A stretch of DNA of 47,601 nucleotides. It comes from Acetobacteraceae bacterium. GTDB taxonomy: Bacteria > Pseudomonadota > Alphaproteobacteria > Acetobacterales > Acetobacteraceae. Below the pieces are notes generated by a model, which saw only the letters and a program-made list of their open reading frames with translations, searched no databases and was not told where the DNA came from. This document shows positions 1-8,453 of this stretch, piece after piece. Position numbers and translations under genes: made by a program. The stretch lies in contig JAIYDD010000229.1 in assembly GCA_027487675.1 (NCBI GenBank), forward strand, positions 1 through 47,601, written 5' to 3'. Each line of letters begins with the position of its first letter. The first letter of the stretch is position 1.

Positions 1-70
1 CCCCGGCAGGAACCTGATGTTCCTGCACCTCCCCTTAGTTATTGATATATCCCGTTAAATTTGGGGAAGG

Positions 71-125
71 TCCAGGAAACTCAGTTTCCTGGCGGGTGGG
101 TGCGGGAGGGCAGCGCCCTCCCGCC
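71..125 (-). repeat. Double-hairpin palindromic repeat, copy 1
   Basis: Two perfect stem-loops lie side by side. The first pairs 73-80 (CCAGGAAA) with 86-93 (TTTCCTGG). The second pairs 103-112 (GCGGGAGGGC) with 116-125. The linker is CGGGTGGG-like. The same architecture recurs at 14050-14107 in this orientation and at 273-376 and 13868-13945 in the opposite one. The stem bases differ between copies but pairing is kept. No host gene is visible around it. Confidence 0.75.
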
Positions 126-153
126 GCCTTCTTCAGCCGGCGAATTTCCGCAG

Positions 154-167
154 CCTGCTAGCAGGCC
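154..167. repeat. Perfect 14-bp palindrome
   Basis: GCCTGCTAGCAGGC is fully self-complementary. It lies between two double-hairpin repeats in a stretch without a gene, and is close to further short inverted repeats (172-186 and 217-231). Its role is unknown. Confidence 0.5.
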
Positions 168-267
168 GCGGGAAGCCGGCCTTCCGCCCGCATGGAGGGA
201 CTGCGCGCGCCGCGGGGCGTGAGGCACGCCCGGCGGACCAGGACCCGTGCCCCCACCACTGCCCCCG

Positions 268-347
268 CCTCCGTGGGAGGGGCGCCGCCCCTCCCACACC
301 CACCCGGCCTCCGTGGGAGGGGCGCCGCCCCTCCCATACCCACCCGG
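268..347 (+). repeat. Two tandem copies of a 40-bp hairpin unit
   Basis: Units 268-307 and 308-347 are identical except for one base near the 3' side of the hairpin (c at 297, t at 337). Each holds a palindrome (273-297 and 313-337) with 12-base arms around one central base. The second unit is continuous with the downstream hairpin of repeat copy 2, so this looks like a local duplication of one half of that element. Confidence 0.85.
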
Positions 348-376
348 CCAAGGGCCGAAAGGCCCCTGGACCCCAG
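273..376 (+). repeat. Double-hairpin palindromic repeat, copy 2
   Basis: This is the reverse-orientation counterpart of copy 1. The GGGAGGGGCG-type hairpin (present twice, see the tandem unit) is followed by an ACCCACCCGG linker. A second stem then pairs 348-356 with 361-369 around a GAAA loop, with one mismatch, and the element ends in GGACCCCAG. The order and spacing match the reverse complement of 14050-14107. Confidence 0.7.
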
Positions 377-560
377 GCATGGGCGCCGGAACGGGCCAGG
401 ACAGGCACATGCCGGCGGGCGGCGCGGGGATCGCGCTGGACATGCCGGCAAGATGGGAACATGATAGGAACACGGCCGCCAGCGGTCGCGCTCCTTGAAA
501 CCGTGCATCCGCCAGGCACCCCGGAAGCACCCGGATCCGCGAAAGGCACCGATTCGGCGT

Positions 561-707
561 AAATCGCCAAAATGGGCAAAGCAGCAAGGCACTTTACCGA
601 AAAAATCCCCTGGAAACAGGGCTCTGCCAGCCACCACCTCGCAACCACGCCGCGTCCGGGCCACGAAGACCGAAAATAAAGTGCGCAAATCCCCAAATGG
701 GCAAAGC
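561..707. repeat. Imperfect direct repeat flanking an inverted octamer
   Basis: AAATCGCCAAAATGGGCAAAGC at 561-582, and a near copy with one base fewer at 687-707, share the core AAATGGGCAAAGC. Between them GCACTTTA (589-596) recurs inverted as TAAAGTGC (677-684). The local base composition is clearly more AT-rich than the surroundings. The arrangement could be a regulatory array or the remnant of a small element; no function is assigned. Confidence 0.5.
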
Positions 708-720
708 GCTCAAGTGAGCG
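707..720 (-). terminator. Possible terminator of the YcjF-like gene
   Basis: CGCTCA and TGAGCG form a 6-bp stem with a 2-base loop 18 bases past the stop codon at 739. Read on the minus strand it is followed by CTTTGCCCATTT, which is only weakly T-rich. A second small GC stem (724-727 with 735-738) overlaps the end of the gene. Weak evidence. Confidence 0.3.
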
Positions 721-738
721 GCTGGCCGCCCCCCGGCC

Positions 739-1614
739 TCACGGCAGTATCCGGCACGCCCGCGACGCGGCGCGCGACAGCATCAGCATCCGCCGCGCCG
801 CCACCGCCCCCTTCCCGGCCTCCCCGGCCACCTTCTCCACCAGCGCGTTGCTGACCAGCCCGCGCATCAGCGCGTCGATCGCCACATCCGCCGCCGCCAC
901 CGTCCCGGCCTCCAGCACCGTCCGCCGCAGCAGCGCCAGCGTGCCCGCGATCCCCGGGCGCAACCCATGGATCGCCGCCACTTCCCGCACCAGCCGCACC
1001 CCGCGCCAGGCGAAGAACACCGCGTCCAGCGCCGGGGAGGGCACGACCGCCGTCGCCGCGAAGGCCTGCGCCGCCGCCGCCCGCCCCGCCGCCCCCGCCG
1101 CGCGGTCCAGTTCCGCCAGCGGCCCCGCCTCCAGCAGCCGGCGCAGGCTGTCGAGGTCGTTCGCCCCGCGCAGCGCCGGCAGCAGCGGCGCCGCCGCCGG
1201 CGTGCGCGCCGCCCAGGCCAGCACCGCCGACCGCGCCTCGGCATGGTCGCCGCGCGCGAAGGCCGCCCGCGTCCGGTCCACCGCGGAGAGCGTCCACAGC
1301 CCGCGCAATTCCCGCAGGAAGGCCCAGGCGATCAGCCCATAGCCCAGCACCGCCACCGCCAGCGTCGTCCAGCCCAGCCAGGCCGCGCGGGCGAACTGGT
1401 CGGTGACGAAGTTCGCCACATCCAGCGCGCCGAGCCCGAGCAGCAGCACCGCCAGCCCCGCCGCCGCCAGCCCCAGCGCCGACCGGCCGCCCGGCCGCGG
1501 CGGCGCCGTCGCCGGGGCCACCGACTGCTCCCAGCCGAAATCCAGCCGCGCCGCCGGCGCCTCGCCAGGCTCGGAGAGGATGCGCGGGCCCCGCGGCCCC
1601 GGTCGGTCGCTCAT
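739..1614 (-). CDS. TIGR01620/UPF0283-type membrane protein (YcjF-like, DUF697)
   Basis: 291 residues, starting MSDRPGPRGP. Two hydrophobic segments at about residues 46-70 and 79-102 are followed by a soluble helical C-terminal half, which fits the TIGR01620/DUF697 family (E. coli YcjF). It lies 25 bp after the YcjX-like ATPase gene on the same strand; this pairing is typical of the two families. In Enterobacteria the pair belongs to a stress (phage-shock-linked) regulon; whether that holds here is unknown. The frame stays open upstream inside ycjX, but those residues are low-complexity shadow, so the ATG at 1614 was chosen. The function in the inner membrane is not established. Confidence 0.8.
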   Translation of the reverse strand: MSDRPGPRGPRILSEPGEAPAARLDFGWEQSVAPATAPPRPGGRSALGLAAAGLAVLLLGLGALDVANFVTDQFARAAWLGWTTLAVAVLGYGLIAWAFLRELRGLWTLSAVDRTRAAFARGDHAEARSAVLAWAARTPAAAPLLPALRGANDLDSLRRLLEAGPLAELDRAAGAAGRAAAAQAFAATAVVPSPALDAVFFAWRGVRLVREVAAIHGLRPGIAGTLALLRRTVLEAGTVAAADVAIDALMRGLVSNALVEKVAGEAGKGAVAARRMLMLSRAASRACRILP

Positions 1615-1639
1615 GCCGGCCAGCGCCTCCGATGCCCCG

Positions 1640-3046
1640 TCACAGCAGGTCCCCCACCAGCCGCGCCAGCAGCGCGTCCATCCCGAGATGCGGCACCCCC
1701 AACCCGCCATCGGCCGCAAGCCGCGGCGGCTGGAAGACCGGCATCTCGAAGAAGGCGTGTTCCCAGAAGGCCGGGTCGGGCCGGCGCAGCGGCACCTCGC
1801 CGGGATAGACCCGTGCGCTGCGCCCGCTCTCCAGCAGCAGCCCGCGCACCGCGGCGACCGGCCGGCCCTCCAGCACCGCCACGTCGTCCTCCGTGCAGCG
1901 GATGGCCGCCACCGCATGGACCGAGGTCTCGGCACCCAGCGGCCCGGCCGGGTCGCGCCCCACCAGGTCGCCGAGCAGCCCGAGCAGCGCGTCGCGCGCC
2001 CGCCCCGGCACGTGGTCCGCCTTGGTCGCCGCGAAGGCGACGCGCCGCACCCCCTGCCCGGTCAGCAGGTCGAGCAGGCCGCCGCCGCCGCGCAGGCTGG
2101 ACGCGATCGCCGCCAGCGCCTCCGCCGTGTCGGCGAAGACCTCCTCCCCCGCATGCAGCGCGCCGAGCGCATCGACCAGCACCACCTGGCGGTGGAAGCG
2201 GCGGAAGAAGGGATCGAAGAAGCCGGCGCGCTGGTCGGCCAGGTAGGCGGCGTGGCGCCGCGCCATCAGCCCCGCCAGCTCGCCGCCCGAGGCATGCGGC
2301 AAGGGGAAGAACCACAGCAGCGGCGCCTCTCCGCGCGGGCCCGGCGCCAGCGCGCGGCCGGGCTGCAGGAAGCGGAAGCCCAGCCGGTCGCGGCAATCGC
2401 GCAGCGCGTCCCGGTAGAGCGCCCAGCCCTGCCGGACCAGCCCGTCCTCGGCCGGCGCGGTGGCGGGCAGCGCATCCGCGAAGGCCAGGAACCGTCCCGC
2501 CGCCGCCGCCCGCCTGCCGCGGCGCAGCCGCGCCAGGGTGGCGGCCGACCAGTCCGCGTAGTCCTGGCCGAGCATCGGCAGGTCCAGCAGCCATTCGCCC
2601 GGATAGTCCAGCACGTCCAGCGTCACGCTCCGCCCGCCGGTCAGCGTGTCGCGCAGCTTGCCGAGCAGGCCAGCGGGGTCCACCTCCAGCCGCAATTCCA
2701 GGCTGGCCAGGTCCTCGGTGCGCGCCGGCCAGCGCGGCGGGTCGGCAGCCAGCGCCGCGATGTGCCCCGGCGCGTCGAAGCGCGGCATCGCCTCGATGCC
2801 GGCGGGGACCAGCCGCGCCCCGCGCAGCCGCCCGCCGCAGGCCGCTTCCAGCGCCGGCAGGGTGCGCGCGCCGCGCCCCGCCGCCAGCAGGTTTGCCACC
2901 AGGGAGGTGAGGAACACCGTCTTGCCCGCCCGCGACAGGCCGGTGACGGCCAGCCGCACCCGGTCGCGCCCGGCCAGGCTGCGCGCGGCGTCGCCAAGCC
3001 CGGCCAGGGCGTCGTCGAGCGGGCCGAGGAAGCCGGGGCTGGTCAG
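1640..3046 (-). CDS. ycjX: YcjX-like P-loop ATPase (DUF463), probable CTG start
   Basis: A large soluble P-loop protein of the YcjX/DUF463 family. The Walker A motif GLSRAGKT lies at residues 36-43 if the upstream start is used. The first conventional start, GTG at 2959, would begin only seven residues before that motif, leaving 439 residues and no upstream ribosome site. The frame is open for 29 more codons to a CTG at 3044-3046. This CTG has GGAG eight bases upstream and restores a leader (SPGFLGPLDDALAGLGDAA...) and a 468-residue length close to the E. coli protein. No ATG, GTG or TTG occurs in that extension before the in-frame stop. The gene begins just after gloA and is followed by its usual partner, the YcjF-like gene. 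The family fit is strong; the start is inference. Confidence 0.85.
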   Translation of the reverse strand: MTSPGFLGPLDDALAGLGDAARSLAGRDRVRLAVTGLSRAGKTVFLTSLVANLLAAGRGARTLPALEAACGGRLRGARLVPAGIEAMPRFDAPGHIAALAADPPRWPARTEDLASLELRLEVDPAGLLGKLRDTLTGGRSVTLDVLDYPGEWLLDLPMLGQDYADWSAATLARLRRGRRAAAAGRFLAFADALPATAPAEDGLVRQGWALYRDALRDCRDRLGFRFLQPGRALAPGPRGEAPLLWFFPLPHASGGELAGLMARRHAAYLADQRAGFFDPFFRRFHRQVVLVDALGALHAGEEVFADTAEALAAIASSLRGGGGLLDLLTGQGVRRVAFAATKADHVPGRARDALLGLLGDLVGRDPAGPLGAETSVHAVAAIRCTEDDVAVLEGRPVAAVRGLLLESGRSARVYPGEVPLRRPDPAFWEHAFFEMPVFQPPRLAADGGLGVPHLGMDALLARLVGDLL

Positions 3047-3074
3047 GCCGGGCGCTCCGCGCGCGGGGTGGGGA

Positions 3075-3488
3075 TCAGCTCATCCTCTGGATCAGCTCGA
3101 TCTTGTAGCCGTCCGGGTCCTCGACGAAGGCGATGATGGTGGTGCCGAACTTCACCGGCCCGGCTTCCCGCGTCACCTTGCCGCCGCCCGAGCGCACCGC
3201 CTCGCAGGCCGCCGCCACGTCGGGGACGCCGACGGCCAGATGCCCGAAGGCGGTGCCCTGCTCGTACTTGTCCACGCCGTAGTTGTAGGTCAGCTCGATC
3301 TCGCCCTGGCCCTCGGCATTGCCCTCCCCGTAGCCGAGGAAGGCCAGCGTGTACTTGCCGTCCGGCACGTCGCGCCGGCGCAGCTCCTTCATCCCCAGCA
3401 GCTGGGTGTAGAAGGCGATGCTGCGATCGAGGTCGCCGACCCGGATCATGGTGTGCAGGAAGCGGCCCCGGGTCGCGTCGCTTGTCAT
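3075..3488 (-). CDS. gloA: Lactoylglutathione lyase (glyoxalase I)
   Basis: 137 residues, closely matching short bacterial GloA. It isomerises the hemithioacetal of methylglyoxal and glutathione to S-lactoylglutathione in the cytoplasm. The four metal ligands of the E. coli enzyme (H5, E56, H74, E122) correspond to H12, E65, H83 and E131, and the ELTYN and [10 protein letters not shown] signatures are intact. It has a seven-residue N-terminal extension compared with E. coli. Its ATG overlaps the lpxI stop as ATGA (3485-3488), so it is probably translated in the same operon although its role is unrelated to lipid A. Confidence 0.95.
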   Translation of the reverse strand: MTSDATRGRFLHTMIRVGDLDRSIAFYTQLLGMKELRRRDVPDGKYTLAFLGYGEGNAEGQGEIELTYNYGVDKYEQGTAFGHLAVGVPDVAAACEAVRSGGGKVTREAGPVKFGTTIIAFVEDPDGYKIELIQRMS

Positions 3489-4369
3489 GTCGCGTATCCT
3501 TCCCTCTGGACGGATTGCAGGAACTCGGCCGGCCGCAGGGCGAGCAGGAACAGCCCCGCCGCATCGGCCGCCGCGATGGTCTCGGCGCGGTCCACCACCA
3601 GCGTGCCGGAATGGCCGGACTTCGCCTCGATGGCGATGCCCTCCAGCCCCGCCGCGGCGGCCGCGCGCACGGTATCGGGCCCGATCGTCGGCATGTCGAT
3701 GCCGGTGTGCTGGCGCGGCTTCACGAGCTTCACCAGCACGCCGCCCGGGCCGGCCCGCCGCAGGCCCGCGCAGCGCGCCAGCATCGCGTCGGTTCCCTCG
3801 ATCGCCTCCACCGCCAGCACCATGCCCTGCTGCACCACGCAGGCCTGGCCGATATCGGCCGCGCCCAGCTGCTGCAGCGCCTGCACGCCGCGCGCGATGT
3901 CCGCCCGCGCATCGGCCGAGGGCCCGAGGCGGGTGCGCACCCCTTCCTCGACCAGCAGCTCGAGCAGGATGTCCTGCACGCCGAGCGGGTTGAACCCCTC
4001 CGCCCGGATCACCCTGAGCACGGCGGAGAGCAGCCCGTCATCGCCGCCGAAGATCGCCGCCCGGCCGAGCTTCGCCACCAGCCGCGCGCCGTCCGCGTCG
4101 AAGCGGAAGGACAGCAGCGAGGGCCTGGTGACGCGCCCGGCCAGCACGAGGTCGCGGATGCGGCGCGACCGCAGCGCCCCCAGCATGCGCCCGATCTGGC
4201 CCAGCCTGACGACCTCGTGCGGGAAGCGCGCGAAGCCGGCGGGATCGGCATGGCCCTCGACCAGGATGCAGAAGACCGGCCGCCCGGCCTTGGCCGCGGC
4301 ATCGGCCAGCCGGATCGGCATCATCCCCCCGCCGGCGATCAGGCCGATGGGCTCCCCCGCGCCGCTCAT
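3485..4369 (-). CDS. lpxI: UDP-2,3-diacylglucosamine pyrophosphatase LpxI
   Basis: 294 residues, DUF1009/LpxI family. It hydrolyses UDP-2,3-diacylglucosamine to lipid X and UMP, the fourth step of lipid A synthesis, in bacteria that lack LpxH. The N-terminal [10 protein letters not shown] and the C-terminal DMPTIGPDT block are visible; the aspartate of the latter is residue 225, the position of the catalytic Asp in the Caulobacter enzyme. The ATG at 4369 gives the normal family start ([15 protein letters not shown]); upstream in-frame residues are arginine-rich shadow of lpxA. It sits 37 bp after lpxA. The expected next gene, lpxB, is absent and gloA follows instead. Confidence 0.93.
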   Translation of the reverse strand: MSGAGEPIGLIAGGGMMPIRLADAAAKAGRPVFCILVEGHADPAGFARFPHEVVRLGQIGRMLGALRSRRIRDLVLAGRVTRPSLLSFRFDADGARLVAKLGRAAIFGGDDGLLSAVLRVIRAEGFNPLGVQDILLELLVEEGVRTRLGPSADARADIARGVQALQQLGAADIGQACVVQQGMVLAVEAIEGTDAMLARCAGLRRAGPGGVLVKLVKPRQHTGIDMPTIGPDTVRAAAAAGLEGIAIEAKSGHSGTLVVDRAETIAAADAAGLFLLALRPAEFLQSVQREGYAT

Positions 4370-4406
4370 GGCGCCCGCCCGGGGCGGACGGTCGCGTGCC
4401 GGCGGG

Positions 4407-5270
4407 TCACGCGGCCTCCGGCCCGTCCTCCTCCTCCGGCACGCGGCCGAAGGGGCAGAGGCCGTGGCGGCCGCGGACGCGCGCGAAGGCCAGGATCTCC
4501 TCGGCCAGCGCATTGCCGGCGACGGAGGCGGCCAGCGCCTCGGCCTGCTCCTCCGGCCGGCCGGTGCGGTAGAGGTCGTGCACCACGCGCGCCAGCACCA
4601 TCACCCCTTCCTTGGACAGGCCGAGCCGGCGCCGCAGCGCGATGGCGTTCAGCCCCGCCAGCTTGGCGCGGAAGCCCTTCACCCGGCCGAAGGGCAGCAC
4701 GTTGCGCTCCACCCCCGACATGCCGGCCACCAGCGCCATGCGGCCGATGCGCACGAATTGCTGGATCGCCGCCCCGCCCTGGATGACGGCGAAGTCGCCG
4801 ATCTCGACATGGCCGGCGAGCATCACGTTGTTCACCAGCACGACGCCGCTGCCGATCTGGCAGTCATGGCCCACATGCGCCACGCACATCACCAGGCAAT
4901 CGGCGCCGATGCGCGTCACGCCGCCGCCGCCCACGCTGCCGCGATGGATGGTGGCGTGTTCCCGCACCTGGGTGCGCGGCCCGATCACGACCGAGGTCGG
5001 CTCCCCCTTGTACTTCAGGTCCTGCGGCGGCAGGCCGATGGTGGCGAAGGGGAACACCTTCGCGCCGGCGCCGAGCCGGACATGCCCGTCCAGCACGACG
5101 TGGGACAGCAGGTCCACGCCTTCGTCGAGCACCGCGTCGGGCCCGACGACGCAGCCCGGGCCGATGCGGCAGCCGGCGGCGATGCTGGCGCCGGGGTCGA
5201 CATGCGCGGCCGGCGAGATGGAAGCAAGCGGCGAGATGCCGGCGCGCGGCGCCGGAGGGGTGGCGTCCAA
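4407..5270 (-). CDS. lpxA: UDP-N-acetylglucosamine O-acyltransferase LpxA
   Basis: 287 residues. It transfers a 3-hydroxyacyl chain from ACP to UDP-GlcNAc, the first step of lipid A synthesis. The N-terminal two thirds are hexapeptide repeats of a left-handed beta helix (IGPGCVVGPDAVL..., VRLGAGAKVFPFATIG), followed by the family's helical C-terminus. The AHVGHDC motif carries H132 and H135; H135 aligns with catalytic H125 of E. coli. The start is a TTG at 5268-5270, seven bases past the fabZ stop; no ATG or GTG is near, and a later start would cut the helix. Translation is probably coupled to fabZ. Confidence 0.94.
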   Translation of the reverse strand: MDATPPAPRAGISPLASISPAAHVDPGASIAAGCRIGPGCVVGPDAVLDEGVDLLSHVVLDGHVRLGAGAKVFPFATIGLPPQDLKYKGEPTSVVIGPRTQVREHATIHRGSVGGGGVTRIGADCLVMCVAHVGHDCQIGSGVVLVNNVMLAGHVEIGDFAVIQGGAAIQQFVRIGRMALVAGMSGVERNVLPFGRVKGFRAKLAGLNAIALRRRLGLSKEGVMVLARVVHDLYRTGRPEEQAEALAASVAGNALAEEILAFARVRGRHGLCPFGRVPEEEDGPEAA

Positions 5271-5277
5271 GATGCGG

Positions 5278-5763
5278 CTACCGATCCAGGATCATGGCGG
5301 CATAGGTGGCTTCCGCCACCACCTTCCCATCCACCTTCGCCTCGGCGGCGAACTTCCATATGTTGCCGCGCTGGCGTTCCTTGGTGACGTGCACGCGCAT
5401 CTGGTCGCCGGGGACCACCGGCTTGCGGAACTTCGCGCCGTCCACCGTCATGAAATAGACCAGCTTGCCCTGCGCGGAGGGGCCGAGCGTCGCCACCACC
5501 AGCACGGCCGCGGTCTGCGCCATGCTCTCGATGATCAGCACGCCCGGCAGCACCGGATGCTGCGGGAAATGGCCCTGGAAGAAATTCTCGTTGATCGAGA
5601 CGTTCTTGATTCCGATGGCCGAGCGGTCGGGGACGATGTCCACCACGCGATCGACCAGCAGGAAGGGAAAGCGATGCGGGATCGCCTGCATGATGCGGGC
5701 GATGTCATAGGCACCCACGCTGCCCGCCGGCGTCTCCGCCGCGCTGTCGGGGATCGCGTCCAT
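5278..5763 (-). CDS. fabZ: 3-hydroxyacyl-ACP dehydratase FabZ
   Basis: 161 residues, single hot-dog fold. It dehydrates (3R)-hydroxyacyl-ACP in fatty-acid synthesis and so competes with LpxA for the same substrate, which explains the fabZ-lpxA pairing. Catalytic H65 and E79 lie in GHFPQHPVLPGVLIIE, and the PHRFPFLLVDR signature is at 29-39. A strong GGAGG lies just before the ATG at 5763. This appears to be the first gene of its operon, since parC ends 279 bp away on the same strand. lpxD and bamA, often found upstream in alphaproteobacteria, are not here. Confidence 0.95.
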   Translation of the reverse strand: MDAIPDSAAETPAGSVGAYDIARIMQAIPHRFPFLLVDRVVDIVPDRSAIGIKNVSINENFFQGHFPQHPVLPGVLIIESMAQTAAVLVVATLGPSAQGKLVYFMTVDGAKFRKPVVPGDQMRVHVTKERQRGNIWKFAAEAKVDGKVVAEATYAAMILDR

Positions 5764-5844
5764 GGTCCTCCCTTCCGTCAGGACACGCGGGCCGCCACGC
5801 CCGACGCATCGAACACTGCTGTAGAACAGAACCGACGCGAGCGG

Positions 5845-5864
5845 AATCGCCCGCCGGGGCGATT
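5845..5864. terminator. Perfect 8-bp hairpin between parC and fabZ
   Basis: AATCGCCC and GGGCGATT pair around a GCCG loop. It lies about 180 bp past the parC stop and 80 bp before the fabZ start. Read on the minus strand it is not followed by a T run, so it may be a Rho-dependent pause or an attenuator-like structure rather than a classical terminator. The rest of 5764-6042 is GC-rich with no gene visible. Confidence 0.35.
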
Positions 5865-6042
5865 TTCGGGGAGGCAGGCGCCGGTGGCCCCCCGAGAAGG
5901 GCCATCACCGCGCCCGCACATCCCCCTGCCGCAGGTGCCGGGGGGGGGCGGCGCCGGGGGCTGGCCGGGGCGCCGGGGTCCGCTTCGCGCATCCGGGCCC
6001 GAGCCCCCGCCGGGCCACAAGGCGCCCACCCCCGACCCGCGC

Positions 6043-8274
6043 CTAGACCCCGAAGCGGCGGTCGCGGGGGAAGCCGGTCGGCAGGGTCTTGCCCGGACCG
6101 CCGCGGTTGCCGCGCCAGGGGCGGAGGTCGGTCTCCACGCGCGTGCCGTTGCCGTGGCGCCAGGCCAGGCCCTCCTTCAGGGCGAAGGTCTTGGCGTCCT
6201 TCAGCTCCCCGTCCTTCAGCGCGATCAGCTGCACGCCGCGCCCGCGCGTCATCTCCGGCAGCTGGTCGAGGGGGAAGACGAGCAGCCGCGCGTCGGTGGT
6301 CACCGCCACGCTGTCGCCGGCGGCGGGCACGCAGACCAGGGCTTCCTGCCCGCCTTCCACCAGCAGCACCTGCTTGCCGGTGCGCTTCTCCGCCAGCAGG
6401 TCCTCGCCCTTCGCCACGAAGCCCTTGGCGTCGGTGGAGGCCAGCAGCCAGCGCCGTCCCTCGGCATGGACGAACATGGTCACCACGGCGTCCTCGTTCG
6501 TCATCTCCACCATCAGGCGCAGCGGCTGGCCATCGCCCCGGCCGCGCGGGATGGCGTCGGCCTTCAGCGTGTAGGCGCGGCCGTTGGTGGCCAGCAGCAC
6601 GATGCGGTCGGTGGTCTGGGCGTGGATGGCGATCTGCAGCGCGTCGCCTTCCTTGAAGCGCAGTTCGGCATCCGCGCCGAGATGGCCCTTGGCCGCGCGG
6701 ATCCAGCCCTTCTCGGAGAGGATGACGGTGATCGGTTCCTTCTCGGCGAAGGCGAGCACGTCGACCACCGTATCGGGCAGCGCCACGCCGGGCGTGGTGC
6801 GCCGCTCGCCGAGCGGGCCCGCGCCGAATTTCCGGCCGATGGCTTCCAGCTCCCCGCCGATCGTCTCCCAGCGCTTCGCCTCGGACTTCATCAGCCCCTG
6901 CAGCTTCTTCTGCTCCGCGCTGAGCTTCCTGTGCTCCTTCCCGATCTCCATCTCCTCGAGGCGCCGCAGCGCGCGCAGGCGCATGTCGAGGATGGCGTTG
7001 GCCTGCACCTCGGACAGCGAGAAGCGCGCCATCAGCGCCTCCTTCGGCCTGTCCTCCTCCCGCACGATGCGGATCACCTCGTCCAGGTTCAGGTAGACGA
7101 TCAGGTAGCCGTCCAGGATCTCCAGGCGCCGCGCGATCGCCGCCAGCCGGTGTTCGGTGCGGCGCACCAGCACCACGTGGCGGTGGTCGAGCCAGGCGCG
7201 CAGCACCTCCTTCAGGCCCATCACCTTGGGCGTGCGGTCGGCGTCCAGCACGTTCATGTTGAGCGGGAAGCGGCTTTCCAGCGCGGTGGCGCGGAACAGC
7301 GTCTCCATCATCACCTTGGGATCGACGCTGCGCGACTTCGGCTCCAGCACCAGGCGGACCTTGTCGGTGCTCTCGTCGCGGACATCGCCGAGCAGCGGCA
7401 GCTTCTTCTCCTCCAGCAGCTCGGCGATCTGTTCGATCAGGCGCGACTTCTGGACCTGGTAGGGAATCTCGGTCACCACGACCTGCCAGGCGCCGCCCTT
7501 CAGCTTCTCCTCCGTCCAGCGCGCGCGGATGCGGAAGCCGCCGCGGCCGGTGGCATAGGCCTCGCGGATCGCAGCCGCGCTTTCCACCAGCAGGCCGCCG
7601 GTCGGGAAGTCGGGGCCCGGCATGTGGCGCAGCAGGTCGTCGAGCGTCGCCTTCGGGTTGCGCACCAGCTCGAGCGCCGCGGCGCACACTTCCCCGGCAT
7701 TGTGCGGCGGGATGGAGGTGGCCATGCCCACCGCGATGCCCGCCGCGCCATTGGCCAGCAGGTTCGGGAAGGCGGCCGGCAGCACCACCGGCTCGCGCTC
7801 CTCGCCGTCATAGGTGGCGCGGAAGTCGACGGCGTCCTCCTCGATCCCTTCGAGGAGGGCCTGCGCGACCTCGGTCAGCCGCGCTTCCGTGTAGCGCATG
7901 GCCGCGGCGTTATCGCCGTCGATGTTGCCGAAATTGCCCTGGCCATCGACCAGCGGGTAGCGCGCGGCGAAATCCTGCGCCTGGCGGACCAGGGCTTCGT
8001 AGATGCTGCTGTCGCCATGCGGGTGGTACTTGCCCATCACGTCGCCGACGATGCGGGCGCATTTCTTGAAGCCGGCCGCGGGGTCCAGCCGCAGCTGGTG
8101 CATCGCCCAGAGCAGGCGCCGGTGCACCGGCTTGAGGCCATCCCGCACATCGGGCAGGGACCGGCTGACGATGGTGGACAGCGCATAGGCGAGGTAGCGC
8201 TCGGACAGCGCATCGGCGAGGCCGGTCTCGCGGGAGGCATCGCCGGCGGCCGGGGGCGTCAGGTCGTCGGGCAT
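6043..8274 (-). CDS. parC: DNA topoisomerase IV subunit A
   Basis: 743 residues. It is the DNA-cutting subunit of topoisomerase IV and works with ParE to decatenate chromosomes. The active-site tyrosine is Y128 in [10 protein letters not shown]. The quinolone-determining region [16 protein letters not shown] is at 81-96, with S89 and E93 at the positions of E. coli ParC S80 and E84, so no resistance substitution is seen. The breakage-reunion domain is followed by a degenerate beta-propeller C-terminal domain ending in a basic [20 protein letters not shown] tail. The length and C-terminal region fit ParC rather than GyrA. The ATG at 8274 gives the usual start. Confidence 0.93.
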   Translation of the reverse strand: MPDDLTPPAAGDASRETGLADALSERYLAYALSTIVSRSLPDVRDGLKPVHRRLLWAMHQLRLDPAAGFKKCARIVGDVMGKYHPHGDSSIYEALVRQAQDFAARYPLVDGQGNFGNIDGDNAAAMRYTEARLTEVAQALLEGIEEDAVDFRATYDGEEREPVVLPAAFPNLLANGAAGIAVGMATSIPPHNAGEVCAAALELVRNPKATLDDLLRHMPGPDFPTGGLLVESAAAIREAYATGRGGFRIRARWTEEKLKGGAWQVVVTEIPYQVQKSRLIEQIAELLEEKKLPLLGDVRDESTDKVRLVLEPKSRSVDPKVMMETLFRATALESRFPLNMNVLDADRTPKVMGLKEVLRAWLDHRHVVLVRRTEHRLAAIARRLEILDGYLIVYLNLDEVIRIVREEDRPKEALMARFSLSEVQANAILDMRLRALRRLEEMEIGKEHRKLSAEQKKLQGLMKSEAKRWETIGGELEAIGRKFGAGPLGERRTTPGVALPDTVVDVLAFAEKEPITVILSEKGWIRAAKGHLGADAELRFKEGDALQIAIHAQTTDRIVLLATNGRAYTLKADAIPRGRGDGQPLRLMVEMTNEDAVVTMFVHAEGRRWLLASTDAKGFVAKGEDLLAEKRTGKQVLLVEGGQEALVCVPAAGDSVAVTTDARLLVFPLDQLPEMTRGRGVQLIALKDGELKDAKTFALKEGLAWRHGNGTRVETDLRPWRGNRGGPGKTLPTGFPRDRRFGV

Positions 8275-8394
8275 GGATTCGTGCTTCGTTCCTGTCCAGC
8301 GGCGGCATACACCGCCCGGCGCCGGGGCGCCACCGCGACGGCCGAAACCGGCGAAACGGCGTCCGGCTGTGCACCGGGCGAGACCTGTGCAATT

Positions 8395-8406
8395 CCTGGC
8401 GCCAGG
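8395..8406. promoter_or_regulatory. 12-bp perfect palindrome upstream of an unknown gene
   Basis: CCTGGCGCCAGG is fully self-complementary and centred 53 bp before the ATG at 8454, in the 179-bp gap between divergent parC and the unknown gene. The position suits an operator, but no regulator is adjacent and no clear -35/-10 pair is visible. Confidence 0.3.
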
Positions 8407-8453
8407 TCGCGCCGGAACCCACGCGGCGAGACGCGGAGGTTGGGGGCGCCTGA

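Larger units (their letters stand above)
1..738. other. Gene-free, palindrome-rich left end
   Basis: No frame here has a believable protein, start and ribosome site. The open frames on both strands are low-complexity Gly/Pro/Arg/Ala translations of the repeats. The stretch contains a short hairpin at the very start (CAGGAA with TTCCTG), an AT-richer patch at about 38-62, the palindromic repeats listed separately, and a related pair of segments at 561-582 and 687-707. It may be the intergenic end of a neighbouring accessory region. Confidence 0.6.

Noticed and set aside
81-89. Phage or transposon insertion explaining the left-end repeats
   Set aside because: No integrase, transposase fragment, tRNA or target duplication is visible; only palindromic repeats are present.
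268-347. Possible CRISPR array
   Set aside because: There are only two units, directly abutting, with no spacers and no cas genes in the window.
81-696. Several 168-195-codon open frames on the minus strand at the left end
   Set aside because: They translate the palindromic repeats into Gly/Pro/Arg runs, overlap each other in all frames, and none has a ribosome site or recognisable fold.
967-3136. Long plus-strand open frames opposite the YcjX/YcjF-type genes
   Set aside because: They are Arg/Pro/Ala-rich antisense translations of well-supported minus-strand genes; such frames are expected where third positions are nearly all G or C.
6043-8274. GyrA instead of ParC
   Set aside because: The length, the basic proline-rich C-terminal tail and the position beside recO fit ParC better, and the C-terminal region lacks a clear GyrA box.
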